From assembly GCF_900452415.1 (NCBI RefSeq), contig NZ_UGNX01000001.1, positions 558,001 to 622,000 on the forward strand: a stretch of 64,000 nt of DNA, in the 5' to 3' direction. The position numbers and the translations under genes were made by a program. The notes beneath the pieces were generated by a model. That model was not told where the DNA came from. It searched no databases and saw nothing but the letters and a program-made list of their open reading frames with translations. This document shows positions 10,531-19,207 of the stretch, in pieces (the stretch's first letter is position 1; each line of letters begins with the position of its first letter). The stretch is from Legionella cincinnatiensis (GTDB lineage Bacteria > Pseudomonadota > Gammaproteobacteria > Legionellales > Legionellaceae).

Positions 10531-11859
10531 ATGAAAAACCAAAAACATAATACAAGCCAATCACGCGGGGGGTTGGCTGAGCTAAAATCAAGATTATTCT
10601 TTGTTGTTCTAGGTATTTTAGTTTATCGATTGGGAGCCCATATACCTGTACCAGGATTAGATCCTGCTCGACTAGCTAATTTTTTCAATGAACAGCAAAA
10701 TACCATTTTTGGCTTGTTCAATATGTTTTCTGGCGGAGCTTTATCACGAGTAACAGTTTTTGCTATAGGGATTATGCCGTATATTTCTGCATCGATTATT
10801 CTTCAACTGTTTACTGTAGTCTCTCCAAAGCTTGAACAGTTAAAAAAAGAAGGCGAGTCAGGAAGAAGAAAAATAAATCAATATACGCGTTATTTAACGT
10901 TAGTATTGTCTATTTTTCAATCTTTAGGGATGGCGCGATGGCTGGCTGGCCAGCAAATTGCTTTGCAAGCTGACTTTTCATTTTACTTTACTGCCGTAGT
11001 TACTTTAGTTACAGGAACAATGTTTCTAATGTGGTTAGGCGAGCAAATTACTGAAAAAGGTGTTGGAAATGGTATTTCTCTAATCATTTTTTCAGGTATT
11101 GTTTCAAGTATGCCTACTGCTATTGCTTCAGTTCTGCAGCAGGTTAAAGAAGGTCAAATGCAAGCACTAACTTTAGTTGTCATTGCAGTAGTTGTTGTAG
11201 TGGTAACTGGCTTTGTTGTGTTTATGGAACGTGCGCAAAGGCGAATCAGAGTGAACTATGCTCAGAGAACGCAAGGCAGAAAAGTTTATGCAGCACAAAC
11301 AAGTCATTTGCCGTTAAAGATTAATATGTCTGGTGTTATACCGCCAATTTTTGCATCGAGCATTATACTTTTGCCCGCGACTTTAGCGCAGTTCTTTTCG
11401 CATACTAAGGGTATGGGTTGGTTAGCTGATGTTGGAATGGCCTTATCCCCTGGACAGCCGCTCTATTTAATCGTGTATGCAGTGGCTATTATATTTTTTG
11501 CATTTTTTTACGCAGCTCTGGTGTTTAACCCCAAAGATACTGCAGATAATTTAAAGAAATCTGGTGCATACATTCCTGGAATTAGACCAGGCGAACAAAC
11601 TACAAAATACATTGATGCTGTGATGACTCGTTTAACATTAGTTGGCTCAATTTATCTCGTTTTGGTTTGTCTTTTACCTCAGATTTTGATGTACACATGG
11701 CATGTCCCTTTTTATTTCGGTGGAACGTCATTGCTGATTATCGTAGTTGTTATTATGGATTTTGTAGCACAGGTACAAGCTCATTTAATGACACAGCAAT
11801 ATGATTCTCTAATGAAAAAGGCTAATTTTAAAGGTACTAAGTTACCTGGTCTTTTATGA
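10531..11859 (+). CDS. secY: SecY, preprotein translocase channel subunit
   Basis: A protein of about 442 residues with ten membrane segments, forming the protein-conducting channel with SecE and SecG. Family marks: [42 protein letters not shown], and the cytoplasmic loop [13 protein letters not shown]. The frame also opens at a GTG (10525) overlapping rplO, but ATG at 10531 with AGAAGAG upstream is preferred. It is the last large gene of the spc operon. Confidence 0.97.
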   Translation: MKNQKHNTSQSRGGLAELKSRLFFVVLGILVYRLGAHIPVPGLDPARLANFFNEQQNTIFGLFNMFSGGALSRVTVFAIGIMPYISASIILQLFTVVSPKLEQLKKEGESGRRKINQYTRYLTLVLSIFQSLGMARWLAGQQIALQADFSFYFTAVVTLVTGTMFLMWLGEQITEKGVGNGISLIIFSGIVSSMPTAIASVLQQVKEGQMQALTLVVIAVVVVVVTGFVVFMERAQRRIRVNYAQRTQGRKVYAAQTSHLPLKINMSGVIPPIFASSIILLPATLAQFFSHTKGMGWLADVGMALSPGQPLYLIVYAVAIIFFAFFYAALVFNPKDTADNLKKSGAYIPGIRPGEQTTKYIDAVMTRLTLVGSIYLVLVCLLPQILMYTWHVPFYFGGTSLLIIVVVIMDFVAQVQAHLMTQQYDSLMKKANFKGTKLPGLL

Positions 11860-11877
11860 TCTTTATCGGAGTTAGGA

Positions 11878-11991
11878 ATGAAAGTAAGAGCATCTGTAAA
11901 GCGAATTTGTCGCAATTGCAAAATTATTAAAAGAAGTGGCACTATACGAGTTATTTGTAAAGATGCCAGACATAAGCAAAAGCAAGGGTAA
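11878..11991 (+). CDS. rpmJ: 50S ribosomal protein L36, zinc-binding form
   Basis: A 37-residue protein, [15 protein letters not shown] and on to RHKQKQG, behind TTAGGA. Cysteines 11, 14 and 27 and histidine 32 form the zinc site of the C+ form of L36. It lies between secY and rpsM, its normal place. It is easy to miss because of its size. Confidence 0.95.
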
Positions 11992-12028
11992 TATCTTTGC
12001 TTGATTTAATTTTATAAAAATAGTATTC

Positions 12029-12048
12029 TTCTGTCCCTTTCGACAGAA
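12029..12048 (+). promoter_or_regulatory. Hairpin in the rpsM leader
   Basis: TTCTGTC at 12029-12035 and GACAGAA at 12042-12048 form a perfect 7-bp stem with a six-base loop. It ends 22 bases before the rpsM ATG and just upstream of its GGAG. In E. coli protein S4 represses the alpha operon through a folded rpsM leader; this hairpin is a candidate counterpart, but that is inference. No T-run follows, so it is not a terminator. Confidence 0.4.
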
Positions 12049-12070
12049 CAAATAACGTTCGGAGAAGTTA

Positions 12071-12427
12071 ATGGCTCGTATTGCAGGAGTAAATATACCA
12101 GATCACAAACATCTTGTGATTGCTTTAACAGCAATTTATGGTATTGGTAAACCTACATCTTTAAAACTATGTTCAGCAGTTGGCATTGATCCTTCAAAAA
12201 AGGTTTCGGAGTTAACCGATGCACAACTAGAGTCTTTAAGAACAGAAATTGCTAAAATAACTGTTGAAGGGGATTTGCGTCGTGTTGTAACAATGAACAT
12301 TAAGCGACTTATGGATCTAGGATGTTATCGTGGTTTAAGGCATAGAAGAGGGCTGCCAGTACACGGCCAACGTACAAAAACGAATGCACGTACAAGAAAG
12401 GGTCGCAGAAAAGGCACCACCGTTTGA
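12071..12427 (+). CDS. rpsM: 30S ribosomal protein S13
   Basis: A 118-residue S13 starting [19 protein letters not shown], with [28 protein letters not shown] at the C-terminus, the tail that reaches the P-site tRNA. First gene of the alpha group, 79 bases after rpmJ. GGAG lies before the ATG. Confidence 0.98.
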   Translation: MARIAGVNIPDHKHLVIALTAIYGIGKPTSLKLCSAVGIDPSKKVSELTDAQLESLRTEIAKITVEGDLRRVVTMNIKRLMDLGCYRGLRHRRGLPVHGQRTKTNARTRKGRRKGTTV

Positions 12428-12448
12428 TATTTCATGTAGGATAGTAAG

Positions 12449-12847
12449 ATGGCAATAACTAAGTCAAAACAACAAAAAGTACGTAAAAAAGCAAAACGTG
12501 TGGTATCAGATGGTATAGTACATGTTCATGCATCTTTTAATAATACCATAGTGACTTTTACTGATAGGCAAGGTAATGCACTTTGCTGGGCAACATCAGG
12601 TGGATCAGGTTTTAGAGGTTCAAGAAAAAGTACTCCCTATGCTGCACAGGTTGCTACTGAACGTGCTGCCGCTGTTGCTAAAGAATATGGTATGAAATCT
12701 GTGGCTGTATTTGTTCATGGTCCTGGTCCTGGTCGAGAGTCCACTATTCGTGAATTAATATCTCAGGATTTCAAAATTGTTGAAATAACCGATGTTACTG
12801 GTATCCCTCATAATGGGTGTAAGCCACCTAAAAAACGTCGTGTATAA
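12449..12847 (+). CDS. rpsK: 30S ribosomal protein S11
   Basis: A 132-residue S11: [56 protein letters not shown] and the C-terminal [15 protein letters not shown]. It forms the 30S platform near the E-site mRNA. Ordinary length and order. Confidence 0.98.
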   Translation: MAITKSKQQKVRKKAKRVVSDGIVHVHASFNNTIVTFTDRQGNALCWATSGGSGFRGSRKSTPYAAQVATERAAAVAKEYGMKSVAVFVHGPGPGRESTIRELISQDFKIVEITDVTGIPHNGCKPPKKRRV

Positions 12848-12863
12848 GACTCAGGAGTAATTA

Positions 12864-13484
12864 ATGGCTAGATATCTTGGTCCAAAATGTAAATTATCAC
12901 GTCGCGAAGGTTGTGATTTATTACTAAAAAGTGGTGTTCGTGATCACAAATCTAAATGTAAATCAGAAAAATTACCTGGACAACATGGTGATAAGAAGCC
13001 TCGTTTAAATAGTTATGGTTTACAGCTTAGAGAGAAGCAAAAAATTAGAAGATTATATGGCATTCTTGAAAAGCAATTTCGTGGCTATTATAAAATGGCT
13101 GCACGTATGAAAGGTGCAACAGGTGAAAATCTGATGGCTCTTCTTGAGAGACGTTTAGATAATGTTGTTTATCGTATGGGTTTTGCAAGCACACGTGCTG
13201 AAGCGCGACAATTAGTAACGCATAAAGCCATATTAGTTAATGATAAAATAGTTAACGTTCCATCTTTTTTAATAAAGCCTGGTGATGTTGTATCTGTGAG
13301 ACAAAGAGCAAAGAATCAAGGTCGTATCCAAGCTGCTTTAGCTTTGTCTGAGCAAAGAGTACCATGTGATTGGCTTACTGTAGATACCTCTTCGTTTAAA
13401 GGAACTTTTTCTACAGCACCAACGTTAACTGATTTATCTTCAGACTACAACGTAAACTTGGTTGTAGAACTTTACTCTAAGTAA
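12864..13484 (+). CDS. rpsD: 30S ribosomal protein S4
   Basis: A 206-residue S4 with the basic N-terminus [15 protein letters not shown], the central [16 protein letters not shown], and an S4 RNA-binding domain ([25 protein letters not shown]) near residues 95-120. It starts 30S assembly and in E. coli represses the alpha operon. Confidence 0.97.
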   Translation: MARYLGPKCKLSRREGCDLLLKSGVRDHKSKCKSEKLPGQHGDKKPRLNSYGLQLREKQKIRRLYGILEKQFRGYYKMAARMKGATGENLMALLERRLDNVVYRMGFASTRAEARQLVTHKAILVNDKIVNVPSFLIKPGDVVSVRQRAKNQGRIQAALALSEQRVPCDWLTVDTSSFKGTFSTAPTLTDLSSDYNVNLVVELYSK

Positions 13485-13502
13485 GCTCGGAGAAATAGCT
13501 GA

Positions 13503-14495
13503 ATGTATACTGAAATCAATGAAATGTTGACACCTAATGTTCTTAAGGTACAGGCTGAATCGCCATTTAAAGCTAAAATAGTTTTAGAGCCTTTGGAGCG
13601 CGGCTTTGGTCATACTCTCGGCAATGCTTTGAGACGTATATTATTGTCTTCTATGCCAGGTAGCGTAATTACAGAAACTTCAATTGAGGGTGTTCTTCAC
13701 GAGTACAGTACAATTGAAGGTGTACAAGAAGATGTTGTTGATATACTACTGAATCTAAAATTAGTTGCACTTAAAATGACAGTTGGTGAAGAGGCTACAA
13801 TAACTCTTAATAAGCAAGGTCCTTGTCAAGTGACTGCTGGAGATATTCAATTATCTCATGGACTGGAAATTGTTAATCCTGATCTTGTTATTGCTAATTT
13901 GAATGAAAAAGGCAAATTAAATATGACAATGAAGGTTGAAAGAGGAATTGGTTTTCATAGTACTGATTCATTTATTAAACATTTTGATGATGAAGTAGAG
14001 AGAAAATCTGTTGGCAAACTCAAAATTGATAATAGCTTCTCACCTGTTAAGAAAGTAGCATATTATGTTGATAGTGCTCGGGTTGAAAATCGTACCGATT
14101 TGGATAAGCTAACCATTGAGTTAGAAACCAACGGAACAATTGATTCAGAAGAAGCAATCCGTATTTCAGCGAGTATTTTACAACGACAGTTACATGCTTT
14201 TGTTGATATGAGATTTGAAGAGTCACGATCAGATCAAAAGGAACGTAATGATTTTGATCCTATTCTTTTACGTTCTGTTGATGATTTAGAGTTAACTGTT
14301 CGTTCAGCGAACTGTTTAAAAGCAGAAAATATTCATTATATAGGCGATCTGGTACAACGAACTGAAAATGAACTTTTAAAAACTCCTAATCTTGGTAAAA
14401 AATCTTTAACTGAAATTAAGGATGTTTTGGCTTCCCGTTCATTATCGCTTGGTATGAAGCTTGAGAATTGGCCGCCAGCAAATCTTGGCGAATAA
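13503..14495 (+). CDS. rpoA: RNA polymerase alpha subunit
   Basis: A 330-residue alpha subunit. The N-terminal assembly domain has [20 protein letters not shown] near residue 34. The C-terminal domain (about 250-320) includes [19 protein letters not shown] and [13 protein letters not shown], the surface that contacts UP elements and activators. The gene order rpsD-rpoA-rplQ is standard. Confidence 0.98.
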   Translation: MYTEINEMLTPNVLKVQAESPFKAKIVLEPLERGFGHTLGNALRRILLSSMPGSVITETSIEGVLHEYSTIEGVQEDVVDILLNLKLVALKMTVGEEATITLNKQGPCQVTAGDIQLSHGLEIVNPDLVIANLNEKGKLNMTMKVERGIGFHSTDSFIKHFDDEVERKSVGKLKIDNSFSPVKKVAYYVDSARVENRTDLDKLTIELETNGTIDSEEAIRISASILQRQLHAFVDMRFEESRSDQKERNDFDPILLRSVDDLELTVRSANCLKAENIHYIGDLVQRTENELLKTPNLGKKSLTEIKDVLASRSLSLGMKLENWPPANLGE

Positions 14496-14512
14496 AGTTT
14501 AGGAGTTTTGTT

Positions 14513-14896
14513 ATGCGTCACCGTAATTCAGGCCGTCGTTTTGGCCGTACAAGTAGCCACAGAAAGGCTATGTTTGCAAATATGAGTTGCTCGTTAATAG
14601 AGCATGAATTAATAAAGACTACTTTGCCTAAAGCAAAAGATCTTCGTCGTTACATAGAACCTTTAATCACTGTATCTAAAGTTGATTCTGTAGCAACACG
14701 TAGACATGTATTTGATATCTTAAGATCAAAGTCTGCTGTAGGTAAATTATTTACTGATTTAGGTCCACGTTTTGTAGAACGTCCAGGTGGTTATATACGT
14801 ATTATCAAGTGCGGTTTTAGAGATGGCGATAATGCACCTATGGCGATAGTCGAATTATTAGACAGACCCGTTTCAAGTGCGGATACTGAAGAGTAA
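14513..14896 (+). CDS. rplQ: 50S ribosomal protein L17
   Basis: A 127-residue L17 beginning [20 protein letters not shown]. The frame is open further upstream inside rpoA, but ATG at 14513 behind TTTAGGAG is the family start. The C-terminal [26 protein letters not shown] is intact. It closes the ribosomal superoperon and a terminator follows. Confidence 0.97.
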   Translation: MRHRNSGRRFGRTSSHRKAMFANMSCSLIEHELIKTTLPKAKDLRRYIEPLITVSKVDSVATRRHVFDILRSKSAVGKLFTDLGPRFVERPGGYIRIIKCGFRDGDNAPMAIVELLDRPVSSADTEE

Positions 14897-14914
14897 AATA
14901 GCTTTATTTAATAT

Positions 14915-14947
14915 GAAAAAATACCCGCCTTGTGCGGGTTTTTTTAT
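14915..14947 (+). terminator. Rho-independent terminator after rplQ
   Basis: An A-rich run, then ACCCGC, a five-base loop, GCGGGT and a run of seven T. The stem is 6 bp, extended by A-T pairs from the flanking runs. It begins about 20 bases after the rplQ stop and marks the end of the ribosomal cluster. Confidence 0.9.
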
Positions 14948-14998
14948 TTGTATTGATTATAAAATATATAATGAAGGCTCTTTATGGGATCCGAGGTC

Positions 14999-15425
14999 TT
15001 ATGCCGCCACCGCATCAGTATTACCTTTATGTCCTGCAATAACATATACTTCATCACATTCTATCTCACCAGATACTTACTCTCAGTTTTTTTATCAACA
15101 ACTCCACTGCGAAGCATACTCGCCGTGTAATGCGTATCATCCTTATTCAAACATAGTTCTTTTGCAATCTGTTCCGTTGATAAGTTCAATCCCAGAAAAT
15201 ATAAAAACAAGACCCATGTTTGGTGGCCTGAAAATACAGTATTGGTTAAATTATCAAATCGCTTAAAACAGTCTTTACATTCATAACGTTGCTGGTATTG
15301 CTCCGTATCCTCTTTGCCACGTCTAATAACGTTATCTGAATTACAGTAAGGACATTGCGTCTTTTCAGGCCATCTTAAATCACGAACCGCTTTTAACAAC
15401 GGGATCATCAATCAAATTTTGAATG
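14999..15425 (-). pseudogene. Decayed IS1595-family transposase, copy A
   Basis: Read on the minus strand, the first part gives a zinc-ribbon domain (CPYCNSDNVIRR then YECKDCFKRFDN and TNTVFSG) typical of the N-terminus of IS1595-type transposases. That frame stops near 15062. One frame over, the sequence continues with GEIECDEVYVIAGHKG, the region of the first catalytic aspartate, until TAA at 14999. The rest of the catalytic domain is missing. The gene is therefore frameshifted and truncated. Bases 15128-15425 are repeated, inverted, at 16648-16946. Confidence 0.85.
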
Positions 15426-15538
15426 TTAACTTCCATATCAAGCTGCTTATCTCTGCTTCTAATTTGGGCTCGAACTCTCAATTAAATTAAAGTGGTTAGC
15501 AAGACTCCGAATCCAATAAAGAGTCATAAAAATTTCTC

Positions 15539-15557
15539 ATATCAAAATATTTGATAT
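15539..15557. repeat. Palindrome upstream of the CaaX-ended gene
   Basis: ATATCAAA and TTTGATAT flank three bases, a perfect 8-bp inverted repeat centred about 90 bases before the GTG at 15638. It could be an operator for that gene; AT-rich context makes chance palindromes more likely. A TATAAG at 15621-15626 might be the -10. Confidence 0.35.
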
Positions 15558-15637
15558 TACATATTCGAAAAATTGCTTTGTTTTAAAAAGCATTAATTAA
15601 TTAAAATGAAATTTTTAACTTATAAGAGAATAATAAA

Positions 15638-16555
15638 GTGCGTCAGAAATTTGAAGAAAAAGAGACAAAATATTTTGTAAATAATATAGCGTGCGAACGA
15701 GATGCCATTTATCAAACTATTCTAGATAGAAAATTGTATGGTGGAGAGATTACTATAAGTAAAGAATATTACTTTGCATCACATGAACAAAATAGAGCGG
15801 AAAGTACAAAATGGAGTTATATAGAATATAAATCAAACAATTCGCGTCACTCTGAGAATCAAAGGGCTGAGCTTTCTATGACTACGACGCCACTTTTAGA
15901 TAAAATGGAGCCGACAAGCAAAGAGTACAAGGCAGTGATTCATAAAATGATTCATGCAGTGGATATGCTTTTGGCAGCAAGAAGCAATCATATGCAGTAT
16001 TCGCAACAATTGCGTCTCGCATTGCGTGATTTCTTAAGTTTTTTTAATAACTATTCAGGAAAAAGTGATGCTTACACTGATCTTTCCAATAAAATATCTA
16101 TTGAATACGCCATTTTTTTATTCGATATGGTTGCTTTTGGTATGTCAGAAGGGAACAAAACAAATCAAGGTAATTTACCCTTGTTGGAATTTGATTTTAG
16201 CGGGATGAAAACAAAGTGGGATGAAAATGGTGATAGCGATGCGAAAGCTCAATTTTTGAATGAATATTTATCCATTTTATTGCAGCAAACAGATATATTT
16301 CTTTCTTTATGGCAAAAAAGTCATGCATTTGATGATATTGCAAAGCACAAAATTAAGAATCTATTTGAAGAATTTAAAGAGGTGATTCGAGGTTTTCAAA
16401 ATCAAGAAAAATGGCTGAATATTTCATTGCCTAAGTTGTTACAGAATATGAATGGCTTTTTTAATCAATCGCAAACCAAAGCGAGGATTGAAGAACAAGA
16501 ATCCCATTCTTTTTCTAGAAATTGCTCAATCAGCTCTTCTTGCTCCATTTTATAA
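15638..16555 (+). CDS. Unknown protein with C-terminal CaaX-like box, candidate effector
   Basis: I do not recognise this 305-residue protein. It is soluble by eye, with no signal peptide or membrane segment, and mostly helical. The end is striking: a glutamate-rich stretch (ARIEEQESHS) and then serine and cysteine ending CSIL. Cys302-Ser-Ile-Leu fits the eukaryotic CaaX box; leucine at the last position favours geranylgeranylation. A second cysteine at 296 could be an acylation site. Some Legionella effectors are known to be prenylated by the host, and a glutamate-rich C-terminus fits Dot/Icm export. Start is GTG with weak AAGAG upstream. It lies between two inverted transposase remnants. 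Effector status is inference. Confidence 0.75.
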   Translation: MRQKFEEKETKYFVNNIACERDAIYQTILDRKLYGGEITISKEYYFASHEQNRAESTKWSYIEYKSNNSRHSENQRAELSMTTTPLLDKMEPTSKEYKAVIHKMIHAVDMLLAARSNHMQYSQQLRLALRDFLSFFNNYSGKSDAYTDLSNKISIEYAIFLFDMVAFGMSEGNKTNQGNLPLLEFDFSGMKTKWDENGDSDAKAQFLNEYLSILLQQTDIFLSLWQKSHAFDDIAKHKIKNLFEEFKEVIRGFQNQEKWLNISLPKLLQNMNGFFNQSQTKARIEEQESHSFSRNCSISSSCSIL

Positions 16556-16647
16556 ACTAATAGGCAAACCGGCTTTGTTGCTTAACCCCATGAGCTGGAG
16601 GGTTTACTAAATTTAGGCAGATCTATAGCTTGCAGGCATTTCTTCCG

Positions 16648-16946
16648 CATTCAAAATTTGATTGATAATGCCCGTTGTTAGGAAGCGGTTCGTGATTTAA
16701 GATGGCCTGAAAAGACGCAATGTCCTTACTGTAATTCAGATAACGTTATTAGACATGGCAAAGAGGATACGGAGCAATACCAGCAACGTTATGAATGTAA
16801 AGACTGTTTTAAGCGATTTGATGATTTAACCAATACTGTATTTTCAGGCCACCAAACATGGGTCTTGTTTTTATATTTTCTGGGATTGAACTTACAACGG
16901 AACAGATTGCAAAAGAGCTATGTTTGAATAAGGATGATACGCATTA
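16648..16946 (+). pseudogene. Decayed IS1595-family transposase fragment, copy B
   Basis: About 299 bases nearly identical to copy A but on the other strand. It encodes the same zinc-ribbon start (RDLRWPEKTQCPYCNSD). Compared with copy A it has lost one T in the GGGATTGAACTTA-CAACGG stretch, which shifts the frame, and has small insertions near 16665 and 16678. Both copies diverge at the same outer point, just after GATACGCATTA. No catalytic domain remains. Around it, 16556-16647 and 16947-17020 hold no gene I can support. Confidence 0.85.
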
Positions 16947-17020
16947 ACGGGTTAATCTTCAAATGTAAATTCGCTTAAGTGTAGGAGTTTTCAAGGTTTA
17001 CATAAGAGGTGAGCAGACGA

Positions 17021-17044
17021 AAATGCCCTTATGTGTAAGGGCGG
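17021..17044 (-). terminator. Terminator of ssb
   Basis: On the minus strand GCCCTTA, a four-base loop and TAAGGGC form a perfect 7-bp stem followed by ATTTTC. It starts about 38 bases beyond the ssb stop. The T-run is short, so efficiency may be modest. Confidence 0.65.
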
Positions 17045-17081
17045 AAAGAGCTTATGAAAAGTTGTTTCTCAAATAGTATTT

Positions 17082-17555
17082 TTAGAATGGAACATCATCA
17101 TCTAATTGATCAAAAGCATCTTGTGGAGCTTGCTGTGCAGGCTGTTGTTTTGCAAAGTTTTGATTCGTTGGTGCAAATTGAGCCTGAGGGATATCATCAA
17201 AACTTGATGAGGCTCCTCCTTTGCTATCTAACATTTGTATGTCGTTGGCAACAATCTCTGTAGTATATCTATCTTGTCCTTGCTGATCTTGCCATTTTCT
17301 GGTTCTTAAGCTGCCTTCAACATAAAGTTTTGAGCCTTTGCGAACATATTCGCCAGCAATTTCACCTAAACGATTAAAACACACCACACGATGCCACTCT
17401 GTTCTTTCTTGTTTTTCTCCAGTGGCTTTATCCTTCCATGCTTCACTAGTAGCAATTGAGAGTGTAGTCACTGCATTACCATTAGGTAAATATCGTACGT
17501 CAGGATCAACACCTACGTTACCAATGAGGATCACTTTATTTATTCCACGGGCCAT
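17082..17555 (-). CDS. ssb: Single-stranded DNA-binding protein
   Basis: A 157-residue SSB. The OB-fold occupies residues 1-110 ([53 protein letters not shown]). A Gln/Pro-rich linker follows, and the tail ends DDDVPF, the acidic tip that recruits replication and repair proteins. Start ATG has AGGAG upstream on the minus strand. It is transcribed away from the merR-queF gene. Confidence 0.97.
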   Translation of the reverse strand: MARGINKVILIGNVGVDPDVRYLPNGNAVTTLSIATSEAWKDKATGEKQERTEWHRVVCFNRLGEIAGEYVRKGSKLYVEGSLRTRKWQDQQGQDRYTTEIVANDIQMLDSKGGASSSFDDIPQAQFAPTNQNFAKQQPAQQAPQDAFDQLDDDVPF

Positions 17556-17741
17556 TTATTTTCTCCTGTATGCGAAAGTTAGGAGGAGAGTATACCTAAT
17601 TTATATAGGGCTTGCACTGGAATTGAGTGAGGCCTTTTACCCGGTTGCTAAGCTTTGGTATTTAATGTTTCATGCTTAGGTTCTGTGATCATGCACGTCT
17701 CAGACACCCCCCACTAAAAATATTTTTTCTCATCCTACTTA

Positions 17742-17772
17742 TTGACTATCACGGTACGTAATAGTTTAGAAT
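17742..17772 (+). promoter_or_regulatory. MerR-type promoter with dyad operator
   Basis: TTGACT at 17742-17747 and TAGAAT at 17767-17772 are separated by 19 bases, the long spacer typical of MerR-controlled promoters (17 is normal). Within it, bases 17745-17765 form a 21-bp dyad in which 8 of 10 pairs match: outer arms ACTAT and ATAGT, inner arms ACG and CGT. The dyad is centred between the two hexamers. It lies just upstream of a gene whose first domain is MerR-like, so self-regulation is likely. Confidence 0.75.
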
Positions 17773-17793
17773 CAGCTTTGAGGAGAAAACTGA

Positions 17794-19044
17794 ATGAAAT
17801 TTTATCGAATTAAAGAAATGAGCCAAATGACTGCGTTAACCATAAGGTCATTACAATATTATGATGATATTGGTTTATTAAAACCAACTAAGCGTTCAGA
17901 TAATGGTTATCGTTTCTACTCAGAGCAAGATCTCATTCGCTTACAACAGATCACTACCTTAAAATTTTTCGGCTTTTCTTTATCTACGATAAAAAAAATT
18001 ATCGAAAATCCAAATTTCGATATACTGACTTCTGTAATTATTCAAGCTCGTGAACTGAAAGAAAAAGCAACACGCATAAATGAAGCCGCATCCTTGTTAA
18101 ACTATATTTCCAGCCAAATGGAAATGAATCAACCTGTAAATTGGAAAAGTACCGCCAAAATTATAGAAATATTGGAGTTAAATAACATGAACGATCTTGT
18201 TTTAAAAAAATATCAAGCTGTGGAAGAAAAATCGGAATTAGGAAAAAAATCAAACTATGATGATACTTACAATCCTAACCGATTATATCCTATTCCAAGA
18301 GCTGGAAAACGCCATGAAATAGGAATAGATCCTGCCCAACTCCCTTTCTATGGATTTGATTGTTGGAATCATTACGAAGTATCTTGGCTTAATCCCAAGG
18401 GAAAACCTATGGTTGCAATTGCTGAATTATACTATGATTGCAGTTCGCCTAATTTAATTGAATCTAAGTCATTAAAACTTTATTTTAATTCGTTTAATAA
18501 TACTCGCATTCAAAATACGAGTGAGCTAGAAAATATTATTAAAAGAGATTTACAAGAGCGAGTAGAGGCTGAAGTTTGGGTGAATATTCATCTTTTAGGT
18601 AATGCAAACCAATTTACAGTACAACCTTCATTCATAGGTGAATGTTTAGATGAACTTGATATAGAGTGCTCTGTGTATCTGGTAGAACCTTCATTTCTTT
18701 CTGTGAGCAATGAAATTGTTGAAGAAACTTTATACTCCAATTTACTTAAGTCAAATTGTTTAGTAACAAACCAACCTGATTGGGGAAGCATACAAATTAG
18801 TTATAAAGGTAAAAAAATAAATCGAGAAGGTCTATTGCAATACCTTGTTTCATTTCGAAATCATAATGAGTTTCATGAGCAATGCATTGAGCGAATTTTT
18901 GTAGATATTATGAACCGTTGTCAGCCCGAATTATTGACCGTTTATGGGCGATATACCAGACGTGGCGGTTTGGATATTAATCCTTATCGTTCTACAGAAA
19001 AAAACTCATTTCTAGGAAAAAATGTACGTTTGGTGCGCCAATAA
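17794..19044 (+). CDS. queF: MerR-type DNA-binding domain fused to QueF (preQ0 reductase)
   Basis: The 416-residue frame has two parts. Residues 1-130 are a MerR-family regulator: winged-helix start FYRIKEMSQMTALTIRSLQYYDDIGLLKP, the arginine/tyrosine wing NGYRFYSEQDL, then a long dimerisation helix. Residues 132-416 are a complete bimodular QueF, which reduces preQ0 to preQ1 with NADPH in queuosine synthesis: NLIESKSLKLYFNSFN with Glu223, SNCLVTNQPDWG with catalytic Cys322 and Asp329, NHNEFHEQC with His361, and the end YTRRGGLDINPYRS. E. coli QueF is 282 residues and starts where Met132 lies. AGGAG is eight bases before the ATG. No stop separates the parts. The fusion, or an operon fused in frame, is unusual. 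Confidence 0.9.
   Translation: MKFYRIKEMSQMTALTIRSLQYYDDIGLLKPTKRSDNGYRFYSEQDLIRLQQITTLKFFGFSLSTIKKIIENPNFDILTSVIIQARELKEKATRINEAASLLNYISSQMEMNQPVNWKSTAKIIEILELNNMNDLVLKKYQAVEEKSELGKKSNYDDTYNPNRLYPIPRAGKRHEIGIDPAQLPFYGFDCWNHYEVSWLNPKGKPMVAIAELYYDCSSPNLIESKSLKLYFNSFNNTRIQNTSELENIIKRDLQERVEAEVWVNIHLLGNANQFTVQPSFIGECLDELDIECSVYLVEPSFLSVSNEIVEETLYSNLLKSNCLVTNQPDWGSIQISYKGKKINREGLLQYLVSFRNHNEFHEQCIERIFVDIMNRCQPELLTVYGRYTRRGGLDINPYRSTEKNSFLGKNVRLVRQ
18174..18189 (+). promoter_or_regulatory. Possible internal ribosome binding site and start for free QueF
   Basis: GGAG at 18174-18177 precedes an in-frame ATG at 18187 by nine bases. Translation from here would give a 285-residue QueF of normal length, starting at Met132 of the fusion. 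The gene may thus make both a MerR-QueF fusion and free QueF. Confidence 0.5.
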
Positions 19045-19059
19045 TATCATTTTAAATTG

Positions 19060-19086
19060 GGATTTGAGTTAGGAGCGCTCAAATCC
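19060..19086. repeat. Hairpin after the merR-queF gene
   Basis: GGATTTGAG at 19060-19068 and CTCAAATCC at 19078-19086 form a perfect 9-bp stem with a nine-base loop, 16 bases after the stop codon. No T-run follows on either strand, so it may stabilise the mRNA end or act as a weak terminator. Confidence 0.45.
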
Positions 19087-19143
19087 TACGTCATTATAAA
19101 GTCAAAATGATTTAAATATGTTCATATATAAACATCTTTAATC

Positions 19144-19176
19144 TTTAATATTTAATTAATATTCGTAGATTATAAT
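19144..19176 (+). promoter_or_regulatory. PmrA-like direct repeat and -10 before the caspase-like pair
   Basis: TTAATATT occurs at 19145-19152 and again at 19156-19163, exactly 11 bases apart, one helical turn. This fits the Legionella PmrA element as I recall it (two cTTAATatT units separated by two bases). A perfect TATAAT follows at 19171-19176, seven bases downstream, so the repeats cover the -35 region. PmrA activates many Dot/Icm effector genes. Confidence 0.6.
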
Positions 19177-19207
19177 TATGTCAAATTGATTAATTAAAAT
19201 GTTTTAT

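Noticed and set aside
12001..12026. Promoter for rpsM (TTGCTT and TAGTAT)
   Set aside because: Hexamers are weak (three to four matches) and the alpha genes are usually read from the spc promoter; not strong enough to list.
14877..15266. Plus-strand 129-residue frame
   Set aside because: It overlaps the rplQ terminator and runs antisense to the transposase remnant; the protein has no recognisable feature.
16556..16620. End of another insertion sequence (GGCTTTGTTGC)
   Set aside because: The string resembles ends of some IS5/IS6-type elements, but no matching partner or transposase is nearby.
17640..17730. preQ1 riboswitch upstream of the queF fusion
   Set aside because: AGGTTC and a C-rich, A-rich stretch recall the class I motif, but I could not fold the needed stem and pseudoknot with correct spacing, and the transcript likely starts after this region.
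19060..19086. Rho-independent terminator after merR-queF
   Set aside because: The 9-bp stem is perfect but no T-run follows on either strand; listed as a hairpin only.
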